Shown piece by piece: positions 32,213-41,314 of a DNA stretch of 62,631 nt. Where the stretch lies: the NCBI GenBank assembly GCA_001940855.1, contig MSGS01000074.1, positions 1 to 62,631 of the forward strand. The letters are read 5' to 3'. Origin of the DNA: Christensenellaceae bacterium Phil1. Its GTDB lineage: Bacteria; Bacillota; Clostridia; Christensenellales; CAG-138. Within the stretch, counting starts at the first letter, position 1, and every line of letters begins with the position of its first letter. Position numbers and translations under genes: made by a program. The notes beneath the pieces are model-generated. The model had not been told where the DNA came from. It was given only the letters and a program-made list of their open reading frames with translations, and searched no databases.

Positions 32213-34581
32213 TACAGGCGCAAAGCATAGGCTTCTGCTTCGGCGTAAGGCGCGCGATAGACATGGCGGAGGGCATATTGAAGGAGCGGGGCTCGCTGTA
32301 TATACTCGGCGAACTGATACATAATGCATCTGTCATACAGCGGCTTGAAGCGCTGGGCGCGGTAACCGTGAACAGCATAGAAGAAGTTCCTACGGGCGAA
32401 ACGGTGCTTATCCGTTCTCACGGGGTGCCGCCGAAGGTGATAAAGGATTGCGCAGCGCGCTCGCTCAACGTGAAGAATGCCACGTGCCCCTTTGTTGAAA
32501 AGATACATTCGATAGTGAGCAAACAGTATTCAGCAGGCAGAACAATACTTATATACGGCAAAGACAATCACCCCGAATGCATAGGCGTAAACGGCTGCTG
32601 CGAGGACCGCGGCATATTCGTGCATACAGCGGAGGATATAGCCGTGCTTGACGCTGAACTTAAAGTATGCCTTGTTTCGCAGACCACGGCGGAGGTGGAA
32701 GGCTTTGAAAAGGTGGCGGAAGCGGTACGGGAGCATTTTTTAGATGCGGTGATAGAAAAAACGCTTTGCCCGACCACCGCGGCGCGGCAAAAAGAGGCGG
32801 AGGAGCTGAGCAAAAAATGTTCACAAATGCTCGTCATAGGCGACAAAACCAGCTCCAATACGGCCAAACTTGCCTCCGTTTGCAAAAAATACTGTAAACA
32901 TGTACATTATGTATCAAAAGAAAGCGAACTTTCTCTTGAAAAAATCGCTCATAATGATATAATAGGGATTGTGTCAGGCGCTTCTGCGCCGGATTGGAAA
33001 ATTAGGGAGGTTATTACCAGGATGAGCGAAATGGAAAAGACGATGGCTGGAAACCCCGTAGAAAACGATGGAGTCGAAACGGGAGCTGCCGCTGCCGTTG
33101 AAGAGCCCATTGTAGCGGAGTGTGACTGCAAGAACGAGGCAGAGTGCGCCTGCGCGTGCAATGCCGAACAGACCGAAGAACCCAAAGCGGAAGAACCCGC
33201 CGAGGATAAGGGCGATGGCGACACCGATTTCGCCGCGGCCTTTGAAAAGACCCTCGTGCGTATCCGCAACGGCCAGATTTTGACCGGTTCCGTCGTGCAG
33301 ATAGTGGACGGCGAGGTTTGTGTGAACATTGGCTACAAATCCGATGGGTTCATTCCCCGCAACGAGTTCTCCTCTGATGCGGACGTGAATCCTGCCGATG
33401 TAGTCAAGATTGGTGATCCTATCGAGGTAGAGGTCATAAAGGTCAACGACGGCGAAGGCAACGTACTGCTTTCTCACAAGAACGTAGAGAGCAAGAAGAT
33501 GTGGGATACTCTTACCCAGGACGAGCACATTTCCGAAAAGGTGTTCGAAGGCGTAGGTAAGGAAGTTGTTAAGGGCGGCCTCATCGCCACCATCGAAGGC
33601 GTGCGCGCGTTCGTTCCCGCTTCTCAGCTTTCCACCAAGTACGTTGAGAAGATAGAGGACATGGTCGGCAAGCCCATAACCCTTAAGGTTATCGAGGTAG
33701 ACAAGAGCCGTAAGCGCATCGTAGCGTCCCACAAGGCCGTTATGATGGAAGAAGCCGAGCAGGCCCGCAAGCAGCGCTGGGCGGAGCTGGAAGTTGGCTC
33801 CAAGGTAAAGGGCGTTGTACGCAGGCTGGCCGATTTCGGCGCGTTTGTTGACATTGGCGGCGGTATTGACGGACTTATCCACATTACCGACGTTTCCTGG
33901 AGCCGCGTGAAGAAGCCCAGCGAGGTTCTCAGCGTTGGCCAGGAAGTTGAAGTTCTTATCAGGGATGTTGACGTTGAAAAGCAGCGCGTATCTCTGGGCT
34001 ATAAGCAGCTTCAGCCCAAGCCTTGGGTTACCGCGGATCAGCGTTATCCCGTTGGCTCCATAGTAGAAGGCAAGGTTGTTCGCATAGTGCCCTTCGGCGC
34101 GTTCGTAGCGCTTGAGCCCACTATCGATGGACTTATTCACATTTCTCAGCTTGGCGTAAAGCGCGTTGCCAACGTTGAGGACGAACTGCATGTGGGCGAT
34201 GTTGTCCGCTGCAAGGTTCTGGATGTTAATACCGAGGCTAAGCGCATAAGCCTGAGCCGCCGCGAGGCCCTCATTGAGGAGAACCCCGAGATAGCTGAGG
34301 AGATAGCCAAGGAAAAGGCCGAGCGTGAGCGCGTGGCCGCCGAGCGTGCCCAGCAGCGCGCGCAGCAGGATGCGCAGCGCCAGCAGGAGCGCGAGAATCG
34401 CCGCAATAGCAGCGAGCGCCGTCAGCAGCAGGGCGACAGGCCCGAGCGCAGCGAGCGCCGTGAGCGTCCCCGCCGCGACGAGGATGCATACGATCTGCCC
34501 CCCGTGGAGCAGTCCACTACTTCCCTTGCCGGCCTCTTTGCCGCGGCCATGGCCAACGCCGAGAAGAAGGACGAGGAGTAA
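32203..34581 (+). CDS. ispH-rpsA: IspH - ribosomal protein S1 fusion
   Basis: A 792-residue two-part protein. Residues 1-~275 are 4-hydroxy-3-methylbut-2-enyl diphosphate reductase (last step of the MEP isoprenoid pathway), with the three iron-sulphur Cys in GFCFGVRRA, NATCPFV and TLCPTTAARQ. After an acidic linker (~285-350), four S1 RNA-binding domains start near 357, 451, 530 and 616. A charged Arg/Gln-rich tail runs from ~690. The start is TTG with GGAGGAGA upstream; no ATG fits the conserved N-terminus. Codon use shifts at the linker: the IspH part is rich in ATA/AGC, while the S1 part uses more ATC/CGT-type codons, as in highly expressed genes. The fusion is known in Clostridia. Confidence 0.95.
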   Translation: MQLIQAQSIGFCFGVRRAIDMAEGILKERGSLYILGELIHNASVIQRLEALGAVTVNSIEEVPTGETVLIRSHGVPPKVIKDCAARSLNVKNATCPFVEKIHSIVSKQYSAGRTILIYGKDNHPECIGVNGCCEDRGIFVHTAEDIAVLDAELKVCLVSQTTAEVEGFEKVAEAVREHFLDAVIEKTLCPTTAARQKEAEELSKKCSQMLVIGDKTSSNTAKLASVCKKYCKHVHYVSKESELSLEKIAHNDIIGIVSGASAPDWKIREVITRMSEMEKTMAGNPVENDGVETGAAAAVEEPIVAECDCKNEAECACACNAEQTEEPKAEEPAEDKGDGDTDFAAAFEKTLVRIRNGQILTGSVVQIVDGEVCVNIGYKSDGFIPRNEFSSDADVNPADVVKIGDPIEVEVIKVNDGEGNVLLSHKNVESKKMWDTLTQDEHISEKVFEGVGKEVVKGGLIATIEGVRAFVPASQLSTKYVEKIEDMVGKPITLKVIEVDKSRKRIVASHKAVMMEEAEQARKQRWAELEVGSKVKGVVRRLADFGAFVDIGGGIDGLIHITDVSWSRVKKPSEVLSVGQEVEVLIRDVDVEKQRVSLGYKQLQPKPWVTADQRYPVGSIVEGKVVRIVPFGAFVALEPTIDGLIHISQLGVKRVANVEDELHVGDVVRCKVLDVNTEAKRISLSRREALIEENPEIAEEIAKEKAERERVAAERAQQRAQQDAQRQQERENRRNSSERRQQQGDRPERSERRERPRRDEDAYDLPPVEQSTTSLAGLFAAAMANAEKKDEE

Positions 34582-34605
34582 GCTATTAAAAACTAAGCAT
34601 TTTTA

Positions 34606-34635
34606 TCGGGCAGCCGCAAGGCTGCCTGATTTTTA
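34606..34635 (+). terminator. Terminator after ispH-rpsA
   Basis: 10-bp stem TCGGGCAGCC / GGCTGCCTGA with loop GCAA, followed by TTTTTATG. Confidence 0.88.
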
Positions 34636-34652
34636 TGTTTGCAAACCGGTGC

Positions 34653-34693
34653 AAAAAAGCCCTTCGCAATTCGAATGTGAATGCGAAGGGCAT
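34653..34693 (-). terminator. Terminator of the decarboxylase/SCIFF unit
   Basis: Stem GCCCTTCGCA (34659-34668) / TGCGAAGGGC (34682-34691), with T-runs on the minus-strand side; likely bidirectional. Confidence 0.82.
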
Positions 34694-34696
34694 ATT

Positions 34697-36031
34697 TTAT
34701 TTTACCACCATGCAGCTTTCTATTCCGTAATATTCAAGGCAGGCTATTGCCGCGAAATTTATTCGCTCACCCATTATAACGATCGGTATCGCTGGTGGGC
34801 AGCCTATTGCGGATGCTGCCGATATGCGCCCCAAACAGCGCGGCAGAGACACTTTCTCCGCAGCGGCAAGCAAAGCTTCGCGCGGGGATATCGCCCGCTC
34901 TGGGCGAGGCATACGCGGCGGAGCGGAGACTATAGGTACGCGGCGCGGCAGGGAGCGGAGCGTGCGGCTTACGGCATTGAGTTCACATTCGCTGTGCCAA
35001 GGCGAAAGCATAAGCACAATGTAGTCCGGATCATAAAACTCCGGATATATATTCGCTGCTTCAAGCGTCGCGGCTATATCCTGCCCGCTGTATCCGAACG
35101 ATTTGGGCTTTAGCGTAAGCTTCAGCGCTTCACTTCCGGCAAGTTCAAAACCGTGCGCGGCAAGCTTTGCCTTCAGCGAATCTGCTGCCGGCAGAAACGT
35201 GCGCAGTTCATTGCGGAAGGCTTCCGTTGTGCCGTTGGCGGCGTCGAGCGATTGCAGTATAAGATAAGATGGGCTGCTTGTACCGAAAACGGAAAAGCTT
35301 GCCTTTGCGCGCTCCGCAAGCACGGCAGGGGCGGAAACGGAAATGTGCAGATACGCTCCGCCCGTTATGACGCCGAGCGTTTTATGCGCGGAGTCGCAGC
35401 ATATGTCCGCGCCAAGGTCCATAGGGTGCGCCGGTGTGGGCATGAATTTAAGATATGCCCCGTGTGCGTTGTCTACTGAGAGCAGCGCGCCGCTTTCGTG
35501 GCAGGCGCGGGCTATGGCGGCTATGTCCTGCATGTTGCCAAGGTAATCGGGACTTGTTATATACACGGCTGTGATGCGCCCGTTCTGCCCCGCAAGCCTT
35601 TCGGATATTTGCTGCGCGGTTATGTTACAGGCAATGTAGCTCTGCTCATCGTCAGGATATATCCATTCTATGCCTATATCAAGTAGCGCGCATGCGTTTA
35701 CGAATGCCTTGTGCGCGTTGCGTCCGGCCAATACAACGGGCTTTTTGCCGCATTGTGCCGCATATAGGCTGATAAGGTGCAGCATCACCTGTATGCAAAG
35801 CGTTGACCCGCCGCAGGAATAAAACGTGCGTGCGCCGAAAAGACGGCTTGCCTCGGCCTCGCTTTGGGCAATTATGCCGTCTGGGGCCATCAGATCATCC
35901 GCGCCGTCTATCTCCGTAAGGTCATATGGCTCAAAGCCAAGCATGGCTTTGCCCTTATGCCCGGGCATGTGCATACGCACAGGGGAGGACGCAATGTATT
36001 TATTTACAAAGTCGCATATGGGCGTGCTCAT
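34697..36031 (-). CDS. Orn/Lys/Arg decarboxylase-family PLP enzyme
   Basis: A 444-residue fold-type I PLP enzyme of the arginine/lysine/ornithine decarboxylase family. RMHMPGHKG is the N-terminal signature, followed by DGADDLMAPDG, CGGSTLCIQVM, VDNAHGAYLKF (cofactor Asp) and CDSAHKTLGVITGGAYLHI with the PLP lysine. The large N-terminal wing domain of inducible decarboxylases is absent, as in Bacillus YaaO/SpeA-type proteins, so a biosynthetic polyamine role (arginine or lysine decarboxylation) is the likeliest. It overlaps the SCIFF maturase gene by 4 bases, an unexplained pairing. Confidence 0.9.
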   Translation of the reverse strand: MSTPICDFVNKYIASSPVRMHMPGHKGKAMLGFEPYDLTEIDGADDLMAPDGIIAQSEAEASRLFGARTFYSCGGSTLCIQVMLHLISLYAAQCGKKPVVLAGRNAHKAFVNACALLDIGIEWIYPDDEQSYIACNITAQQISERLAGQNGRITAVYITSPDYLGNMQDIAAIARACHESGALLSVDNAHGAYLKFMPTPAHPMDLGADICCDSAHKTLGVITGGAYLHISVSAPAVLAERAKASFSVFGTSSPSYLILQSLDAANGTTEAFRNELRTFLPAADSLKAKLAAHGFELAGSEALKLTLKPKSFGYSGQDIAATLEAANIYPEFYDPDYIVLMLSPWHSECELNAVSRTLRSLPRRVPIVSAPPRMPRPERAISPREALLAAAEKVSLPRCLGRISAASAIGCPPAIPIVIMGERINFAAIACLEYYGIESCMVVK

Positions 36032-37404
36032 TCTTCGCTACCGAGCTCGCGTGCGGCGGCAACCATAATGGCGCACTCCATGCGCTTTTTGAAAAGCTCA
36101 CAGCCTTCCTTGTATACTCCGCGTACCGAACCCGTGGCGTGGTATGCGTTTGCGGCGCATCCGCCGGAGCAGTAAAGCCTTGCCCAGCAATCGCGGCATT
36201 CTTCGCGGGCATATACGTTGCAGGACGCAAATTCATTCTGTATTGCGGTGTTGCTTACGCCGTGCCAAATGTCGCCCAGTCTGAACTTTTCATCGCCCAC
36301 GAACTGGTGGCAGGGGTAAAGATCGCCCCACGGCGTAACGGCCATGTATTCCGTTCCGGAGCCGCAGCCGGATATGCGCTTGTATATGCACGGCCCGCCT
36401 TTAAGGTCTATCATGTAATGATAGAATGTGAAGGGCTTGCCCTCGGCGTCGCGCTTGAGCATAAGCTCGGCCAGCTTTTCGTATTGCTCCATGACTATGC
36501 GCCTGTCCGCTTCGGTAAGGGCGGAAGGGTCGTTGGGCGCGGTAACAACGGGCTCCATGCTAAGCTCCGTGAACCCAAGGTCAAGCATGGTGCGTATATC
36601 TTCAAGAAAATCGGGGTTGGCGTGGGTAAACGTGCCGCGCATGTAATAGCCTTTTCTTCCGCGGGCGTTGACCAGCCGCTGGAACTTCGGCACTATCTTT
36701 TCCCAGCTGCCGTTGCCGGCATAGTCCACACGGAAACGGTCATGTATCTCCTTGCGCCCATCAAGGCTCAATACAACGTTGCTCATTTCCTTATTGGCAA
36801 AATCTATAACGTCATCGTCAATAAGCACGCCGTTCGTGGTAAGCGTGAAACGGAAATTCTTGCCCTTCTCTTTTTCTATGCTGCGCGCATAGGCTACAAG
36901 CTGCTTCACAACATCGAAATTCATCAGCGGCTCGCCGCCGAAGAAGTCCACTTCAAGATTGTGCCGCGTGCCGGAGTTTTCAACAAGGAAGTCAAGCGCG
37001 CGCTTGCCGACCTCGTAGCTCATTATGGCCCGTTCGCCATGATATTTACCCTGACTTGCAAAGCAATAGGAGCAGCTAAGGTTGCATGTATGCGCAACGT
37101 GCAGGCACAGCGCCTTTATAACGCCCGCTGTTTTGGCCTTGAGCGCGCCCGCCATAGGCTCAAACGTATCCGGGGCAAAAAGCTCGCCCGCGGCCTTCAG
37201 TTCGGCTATCTGGTCATAGCACTCGGCAATGTCCTCGGCGGTTTCGTTGGGATATTTTTCGGCTATGGCGGATATAACGTCCGCCCTGTCCGCCGATTCA
37301 AACGCGGCAATCATGTCGTACGCCACGTCATCCACGGCGTGCACCGCGCCGGAGCATACATCAAGCACTATATTGTAACCGCCAAGTTTATATTGATGGA
37401 TCAT
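36028..37404 (-). CDS. scfB: SCIFF peptide maturase (radical SAM/SPASM)
   Basis: A 458-residue radical SAM enzyme that installs thioether cross-links in the SCIFF precursor. Residues 1-~95 are a peptide-recognition (RRE-like) domain (MIHQYKLGGYNIVLDVCSGA). The radical SAM motif is CNLSCSYCFA near 110, followed by DFFGGEPLMN. The C-terminal SPASM region has paired Cys groups (CGSGTEYMAVTPWGDLYPCHQF; CRDCWARLYCSGGCAANAY, abridged as needed) for auxiliary clusters. AAGGAGAG precedes the ATG. The precursor gene lies just upstream, separated by a hairpin. Identification rests on the precursor plus enzyme pair. Confidence 0.93.
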   Translation of the reverse strand: MIHQYKLGGYNIVLDVCSGAVHAVDDVAYDMIAAFESADRADVISAIAEKYPNETAEDIAECYDQIAELKAAGELFAPDTFEPMAGALKAKTAGVIKALCLHVAHTCNLSCSYCFASQGKYHGERAIMSYEVGKRALDFLVENSGTRHNLEVDFFGGEPLMNFDVVKQLVAYARSIEKEKGKNFRFTLTTNGVLIDDDVIDFANKEMSNVVLSLDGRKEIHDRFRVDYAGNGSWEKIVPKFQRLVNARGRKGYYMRGTFTHANPDFLEDIRTMLDLGFTELSMEPVVTAPNDPSALTEADRRIVMEQYEKLAELMLKRDAEGKPFTFYHYMIDLKGGPCIYKRISGCGSGTEYMAVTPWGDLYPCHQFVGDEKFRLGDIWHGVSNTAIQNEFASCNVYAREECRDCWARLYCSGGCAANAYHATGSVRGVYKEGCELFKKRMECAIMVAAARELGSEE

Positions 37405-37421
37405 ATTCTCTCCTTCGTGCT

Positions 37422-37454
37422 AAAAATGCCGCCCGTAATTGGGCGGCATAGTTA
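37422..37454 (-). terminator. Hairpin between SCIFF precursor and maturase genes
   Basis: Minus strand: GCCGCCC-AATTAC-GGGCGGC followed by ATTTTTA. A leaky terminator here would keep the enzyme below its peptide substrate. Confidence 0.75.
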
Positions 37455-37471
37455 GTTTCCTATACCCGGAA

Positions 37472-37621
37472 TTATTTGGTTTCCTTATTCTCGCAGGCCT
37501 GGTTGGCAATACCGCAGCTGGTCTTGCAAGCGGACTGGCAAGAAGTCTGGCATTCGCCGCAGCCGCCATTCTTGGCGCTTTCGCAAAGATTACGGGTCTT
37601 TATGGTTGTGATATGCTTCAT
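37472..37621 (-). CDS. scfA: SCIFF ranthipeptide precursor
   Basis: A 49-residue precursor of the six-cysteines-in-forty-five family, nearly universal in Clostridia. It begins MKHITTIKTRNLCESAKNGG and has Cys at 13, 21, 24, 28, 32, 36 and 43. The core pattern C-x2-C-x3-C-x3-C-x3-C-x6-C with SCQSACKTSC is diagnostic. GGAGG lies before the ATG and a consensus promoter is directly upstream. The neighbouring radical SAM enzyme would form sulphur-to-carbon links to residues between the cysteines. The product's role, suggested to be in cell signalling, is unsettled. Confidence 0.95.
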   Translation of the reverse strand: MKHITTIKTRNLCESAKNGGCGECQTSCQSACKTSCGIANQACENKETK

Positions 37622-37652
37622 ATGTACCTCCGCGCATAACTATCTGAATAAT

Positions 37653-37681
37653 ATTATACAGCGCGCGGGAGGGTATGTCAA
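37653..37681 (-). promoter_or_regulatory. Promoter of the SCIFF operon
   Basis: Minus strand: -35 TTGACA (37676-37681), 17-base spacer, -10 TATAAT (37653-37658). Confidence 0.87.
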
Positions 37682-37688
37682 TTAAAGC

Positions 37689-38291
37689 TTAGCGGCCGCT
37701 GCGCATTGATGCGCTGTAAACGCGGCGGGTGGAGCCGGACTGTATGCCCTGAACTATTTCGAGGCACTCGCCGAAGCGCTGATAATGCACTATTTCGCGC
37801 TCACGAAGGAAATTGAGTGGGTCGAGAATGCTCTTGTCATCGGTAAGGGTCATAAGGTGCTCGTAAGTGGCACGGGCTTTTTGCTCCGACGCAAGATCCT
37901 CATGCAAATCCGCTACCGGGTCGCCGGTGCAGGCGATGTATGCCGTTGTGAAAGGCACGCCGTTGGGGTCTGCGGGGAAAACGCCGCGGCTATGCATGGT
38001 GTAATAACCGGCCATACCGGCTTCATCTATTTGGGCATAGCTTGCGCCGCGCATGCACTGATAAATCATGGTGCCGAGCATTTCCCAATGGGCCAATTCC
38101 TCTGTGCCTATGTCGTTAAGCGTGGCACGGCAGCGGTCGTCCGGCATGGTGAAGCGCTGGGTAAGGTATCTCAGTCCGGAGGCAAGCTCGCTGTCCGGCC
38201 CACCATACAGCGCCATCAGCAGCTTTGCCATGCGCGGGTCGGGATTGGTTATGTTTACGGGGTATTCAAGCTGTTTTGTATATATCCACAT
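37689..38291 (-). CDS. cotJC: Spore coat protein CotJC (manganese-catalase family)
   Basis: A 200-residue ferritin-like protein of the manganese catalase family found in the spore coat. YPVNITNPDPRMAKLLMALYGG is abridged from its N-terminus; IGTEELAHWEMLGTMIY carries the Glu-x2-His metal site and DLASEQKARATYEHL and EREIVHYQRFGE complete the four-helix dinuclear site. Last gene of cotJABC, 12 bases after cotJB, with AAGGAGG before the ATG. It should be made in the mother cell during sporulation; peroxide removal is inferred from family. Confidence 0.94.
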   Translation of the reverse strand: MWIYTKQLEYPVNITNPDPRMAKLLMALYGGPDSELASGLRYLTQRFTMPDDRCRATLNDIGTEELAHWEMLGTMIYQCMRGASYAQIDEAGMAGYYTMHSRGVFPADPNGVPFTTAYIACTGDPVADLHEDLASEQKARATYEHLMTLTDDKSILDPLNFLREREIVHYQRFGECLEIVQGIQSGSTRRVYSASMRSGR

Positions 38292-38303
38292 ATTCTTTCC
38301 TCC

Positions 38304-38549
38304 TTATTCCCAGGGCCATTGGGACATTACGTAGCAGCCCACTTCCGTTGGGGACTGGCCGAAATTGAGCAGCGGGCCGTATTCGCTTTCATATTGCTCA
38401 ACAAGCCGGGTAAGCCTGCGCGCATAGCATTGATAATCCGCGCGGGCGTTTTCGTCATGAGGATGCGTGTCAAGATAAAGATTAAGCTCCACGCACATGA
38501 AGCGATATTGACAGATACGGTAAAAAAGGTTGGTCTGGGCGGTATCCAT
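38304..38549 (-). CDS. cotJB: Spore coat protein CotJB
   Basis: An 81-residue small coat protein; ICQYRFMCVELNLYLDTHP, YQCYARRLTRLVEQYESEYGP and the C-terminal WPWE are the CotJB family marks. Middle gene of the cotJ operon, with close spacing on both sides. Confidence 0.92.
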   Translation of the reverse strand: MDTAQTNLFYRICQYRFMCVELNLYLDTHPHDENARADYQCYARRLTRLVEQYESEYGPLLNFGQSPTEVGCYVMSQWPWE

Positions 38550-38563
38550 TCATGTTCCTCCTT

Positions 38564-38809
38564 TCACTGCACAAGCTCGGGAAACATCGTCCCCTGCTCA
38601 AAAGCTTCGCACGGGCAGAAGCCTTCGCTGTATTGCTGAATGGGAAAACTGATGCGTGCAAGACTGGATTCGGCCTGCGCGTCAAACGTGCCGCAAATCT
38701 CGCTGGTGCATACCGTTCCCGCGGCTATAACGCCGCCGCTGCATTCGGCCGTATCGGCCGCGGCGGTGGTCACGGCTAAGGCGCAGCCGGCGCATTGGTT
38801 ACATAACAC
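38564..38809 (-). CDS. cotJA: Spore coat-associated protein CotJA with Cys-rich N-terminus
   Basis: An 81-residue protein. The C-terminal half (ARISFPIQQYSEGFCPCEAF and EQGTMFPELV) matches CotJA. The N-terminal ~40 residues (CNQCAGC, then two further Cys) form a cysteine-rich, Ala/Thr-rich extension that I do not associate with CotJA generally. The start is GTG at 38809, supported by AAGGAGG 9 bases upstream. First gene of the operon; a sporulation sigma factor promoter is expected but not securely seen. Confidence 0.85.
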   Translation of the reverse strand: MLCNQCAGCALAVTTAAADTAECSGGVIAAGTVCTSEICGTFDAQAESSLARISFPIQQYSEGFCPCEAFEQGTMFPELVQ

Positions 38810-38944
38810 TGTTCTGTTCCTCCTTGATGGGTTTTAGGGCGCGCCGCGCCCCTTTGTTACAGCATATGCATTGCGGTAATAATGGGTGCAAAAAGACGCC
38901 CGCTGTGCTGCGGACGGCTGCTTTTGGCGGGAGGGGAGGCACGC

Positions 38945-38978
38945 AAAAAAGCGCATGTTCGATAGCATGCGCTTTTGC
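38945..38978 (-). terminator. Terminator of the cysK-cysE operon
   Basis: Stem GCGCATG (38951-38957) / CATGCGC (38966-38972) followed by TTTTTTG on the minus strand. Confidence 0.85.
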
Positions 38979-38996
38979 AATATACGGATTATTGTT

Positions 38997-39773
38997 TTAC
39001 CTTGTGGTGATCTCCGCATGGGCGGCCACAACGGTTTTGCCGGCCTCGACGGACTGCGTGAGCCATACGTTGCCGCCTATCACGCAGTTGTCGCCAATAT
39101 AAACGCCCCCGCCCAGTATTGTTGCGCCGGCGTATATAACAACGTTGTTGCCTATGTTCGGATGGCGCTTATTGCCCTTTACCAATGCGCCGTCGCGCCC
39201 AACTTCAAAGCTTCTTGCGCCCAGAGTTACGCCCTGATAAAGCTTAACATGCTCGCCTATAACGGTGGTTTCGCCTATTACCACGCCCGTGCCGTGGTCT
39301 ATGAAGAAATAGCGGCCTATCGTTGCGCCGGGGTGAATATCTATTCCGGTGAGCGAATGGGCATGCTCCGTCATCATGCGCGGCAGCAGCGGCACGCCCA
39401 GCGTGTATAGTTCATGCGCTACGCGGAACGTGCTTATGGCCTCAAACGCGGGGTAGGCCAGCATTATTTCCTCGCGGCTTTTTGCGGCTGGATCGCCTTC
39501 ATACGCGGCCTGTATATCCGTTTCAAGCGTAGCCCTTATGTCGCCAAGCTTTGCAAACAGCCCGTCGGCAGCCTTTTCGCATTCAGCGCCGCCGCCGTAT
39601 ATGCTGCTGAGTATGTCCATAAGCAGCGCCCGCATGCGATACATGCTGGCCTGTTCGCGGAATTCATCGGGATTGAGAGAAAAAACCTCCGGATACAGTA
39701 CTATCCTTGAAAGATTGATAAATTCCGCCATGTCGCTTTTCAGCGTTGCGTAAGTTCTTGCGCTCTGCGGCAT
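38997..39773 (-). CDS. cysE: Serine O-acetyltransferase
   Basis: A 258-residue left-handed beta-helix acetyltransferase making O-acetylserine for cysteine synthesis. The helical N-terminal domain precedes [23 protein letters not shown] (abridged), where DIHPGA and the catalytic His-Asp lie. Hexapeptide repeats follow to the end ([20 protein letters not shown] abridged; [20 protein letters not shown]). It resembles the long EpsC-like/CysE form. The start is the ATG at 39773 with GAGG upstream, one base after the cysK stop. The two enzymes may form the cysteine synthase complex, although the C-terminal tail (ITTR) lacks the usual Ile end. Confidence 0.92.
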   Translation of the reverse strand: MPQSARTYATLKSDMAEFINLSRIVLYPEVFSLNPDEFREQASMYRMRALLMDILSSIYGGGAECEKAADGLFAKLGDIRATLETDIQAAYEGDPAAKSREEIMLAYPAFEAISTFRVAHELYTLGVPLLPRMMTEHAHSLTGIDIHPGATIGRYFFIDHGTGVVIGETTVIGEHVKLYQGVTLGARSFEVGRDGALVKGNKRHPNIGNNVVIYAGATILGGGVYIGDNCVIGGNVWLTQSVEAGKTVVAAHAEITTR

Positions 39774-39774
39774 A

Positions 39775-40716
39775 TCAATCCTCGTCTGCGGCAAAAAGCT
39801 TGGTGGAAAGATATCTGTCGCCGGTATCCGGCATCAGCACCACTATTTGCTTGCCTGCGTTTTCTTCGCGCTTTGCAAGCTCCACCGCAGCCGCAAGTGC
39901 AGCGCCGGAGGATATGCCAACAAGCACGCCTTCCTTTTTGCCCATAAGGCGGCCGTATGTAAAGGCATCCTCATCCTTAACGGGTATTATTTCATCATAT
40001 ATGCCCGTATCCAATATATCCGGCACGAAGCCTGCGCCTATGCCCTGAATGCCGTGCGGCCCCTTTACGCCCTTTGAAAGCACGGGCGAGGTGGCGGGCT
40101 CAACGGCTACGACCTTTATTTTGCTGTTCTGCTCTTTAAGATATTTACCGGTACCGGTTATTGTGCCGCCCGTGCCTACGCCGGCCACGAATATATCCAC
40201 CTTGCCGTCGGTCGCGGAATAAATCTCCGGCCCCGTTGTGGTATAGTGCGCCATAACGTTTGCGGGGTTCACGAACTGGCCTGCAATGAAGCTGTTCGGC
40301 GTTGAGGCGGCAAACTGATTGGCAAGCTCTATCGCGCCGGGCATGCCCTTTGCGCCGGGGCTGAGCACAAGCTGGGCGCCGTAGGCCTTCATTATCTGCC
40401 TGCGTTCAACGCTCATGCTGTCCGGCATAACGATTATCAGCTTATATCCGCGCGCTGCCGCAACGGAGGCAAGACCGATGCCCGTATTGCCGGAGGTGGG
40501 TTCGATTATCACGGAGTCCTTATTAAGCACGCCGCGTTTTTCGGCATCGTTTATCATTGCCAGCGCAACGCGGTCTTTGACTGAGCCGGCGGGGTTGAAA
40601 AGCTCCAGCTTGGCTATGAGCTTCGCCTTCAGGCCAAGTTCCTTTTCTATTTGCGTAAGCTCAACAAGCGGGGTATTGCCTATAAGCTGTTCTGCTGAAG
40701 TATAAATGATTGACAT
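39775..40716 (-). CDS. cysK: Cysteine synthase A (O-acetylserine sulfhydrylase)
   Basis: A 313-residue PLP enzyme making cysteine from O-acetylserine and sulfide. [21 protein letters not shown] (PLP lysine), [37 protein letters not shown] and [10 protein letters not shown] are the standard blocks. Full length. Transcribed with cysE in the order cysK-cysE. Confidence 0.96.
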   Translation of the reverse strand: MSIIYTSAEQLIGNTPLVELTQIEKELGLKAKLIAKLELFNPAGSVKDRVALAMINDAEKRGVLNKDSVIIEPTSGNTGIGLASVAAARGYKLIIVMPDSMSVERRQIMKAYGAQLVLSPGAKGMPGAIELANQFAASTPNSFIAGQFVNPANVMAHYTTTGPEIYSATDGKVDIFVAGVGTGGTITGTGKYLKEQNSKIKVVAVEPATSPVLSKGVKGPHGIQGIGAGFVPDILDTGIYDEIIPVKDEDAFTYGRLMGKKEGVLVGISSGAALAAAVELAKREENAGKQIVVLMPDTGDRYLSTKLFAADED

Positions 40717-40784
40717 TGTGTTTATCTCCTTAAAAAATTAGTTTACATAATGGATGCTGCGGCTGCAAATAAGCTGTAAATACG

Positions 40785-40812
40785 CAAAAAAGCAGCCGAT
40801 ATCTGCTGCTTT
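40785..40812 (-). terminator. Terminator downstream of tRNA-Leu
   Basis: Minus strand: AGCAGC (40810-40805) / GCTGCT (40796-40791) with an 8-base loop, followed by TTTTTTG. Confidence 0.75.
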
Positions 40813-40821
40813 TCTGCGACC

Positions 40822-40904
40822 TGGTGCGGCTGGCGAGATTTGAACTCGCAAGCTTTCGCCGGCGGATTTTAAGTCCGCTGTGTATGCCGTTCCACCACAG
40901 CCGC
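40822..40904 (-). tRNA. tRNA-Leu (anticodon TAA)
   Basis: Minus strand: GCGGCTGTGG at the 5' end, anticodon loop CTTAAAA within GGACTTAAAATCC giving TAA, a class II variable arm, T-loop GTTCAAATC, acceptor CAGCCGC and encoded CCA. About 83 bases including CCA. Confidence 0.93.
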
Positions 40905-40914
40905 TTCCTATGAC

Positions 40915-40943
40915 ATTATAATCAAATAAAAGGCAGCAGTCAA
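40915..40943 (-). promoter_or_regulatory. Promoter of tRNA-Leu
   Basis: Minus strand: -35 TTGACT (40938-40943), 17-base spacer, -10 TATAAT (40915-40920), just ahead of the tRNA. Confidence 0.8.
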
Positions 40944-41314
40944 TATTGATAAAGTGACACCGCCCACGAATTGCCGTTTAATTTTTATGCATGAATATGC
41001 CGCCGAATAGGATTAAACCATTTTAGGCAAACCAACGCCATAAGCACAGCACAGCAACGCCGCGATGTTTTCAGGCCCCTGAAAAAGCCGACGAAAACCA
41101 GCCCCTTCATAGGGCCGTGTACAGATGCACCTGAGTGCATCGGCACTATAACGTATGCAGTTGTGCATATTTGTGCGCATAGGTTGCCTTGCTGTCCTCC
41201 CGTTAGTAGCTTTTAATGATGGTATATTATATACCATTGCAATCGGAAATGGAACCCCTAATGGCACGGAAATTATACGTAAAAAGTGTGGCATTATGCA
41301 GCGATTATGCACTG

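Noticed and set aside
38815..38900. Sporulation sigma-E or sigma-K promoter before cotJA
   Set aside because: A CATATGCTGTA-like -10 is present, but no matching -35 at the right distance was convincing.
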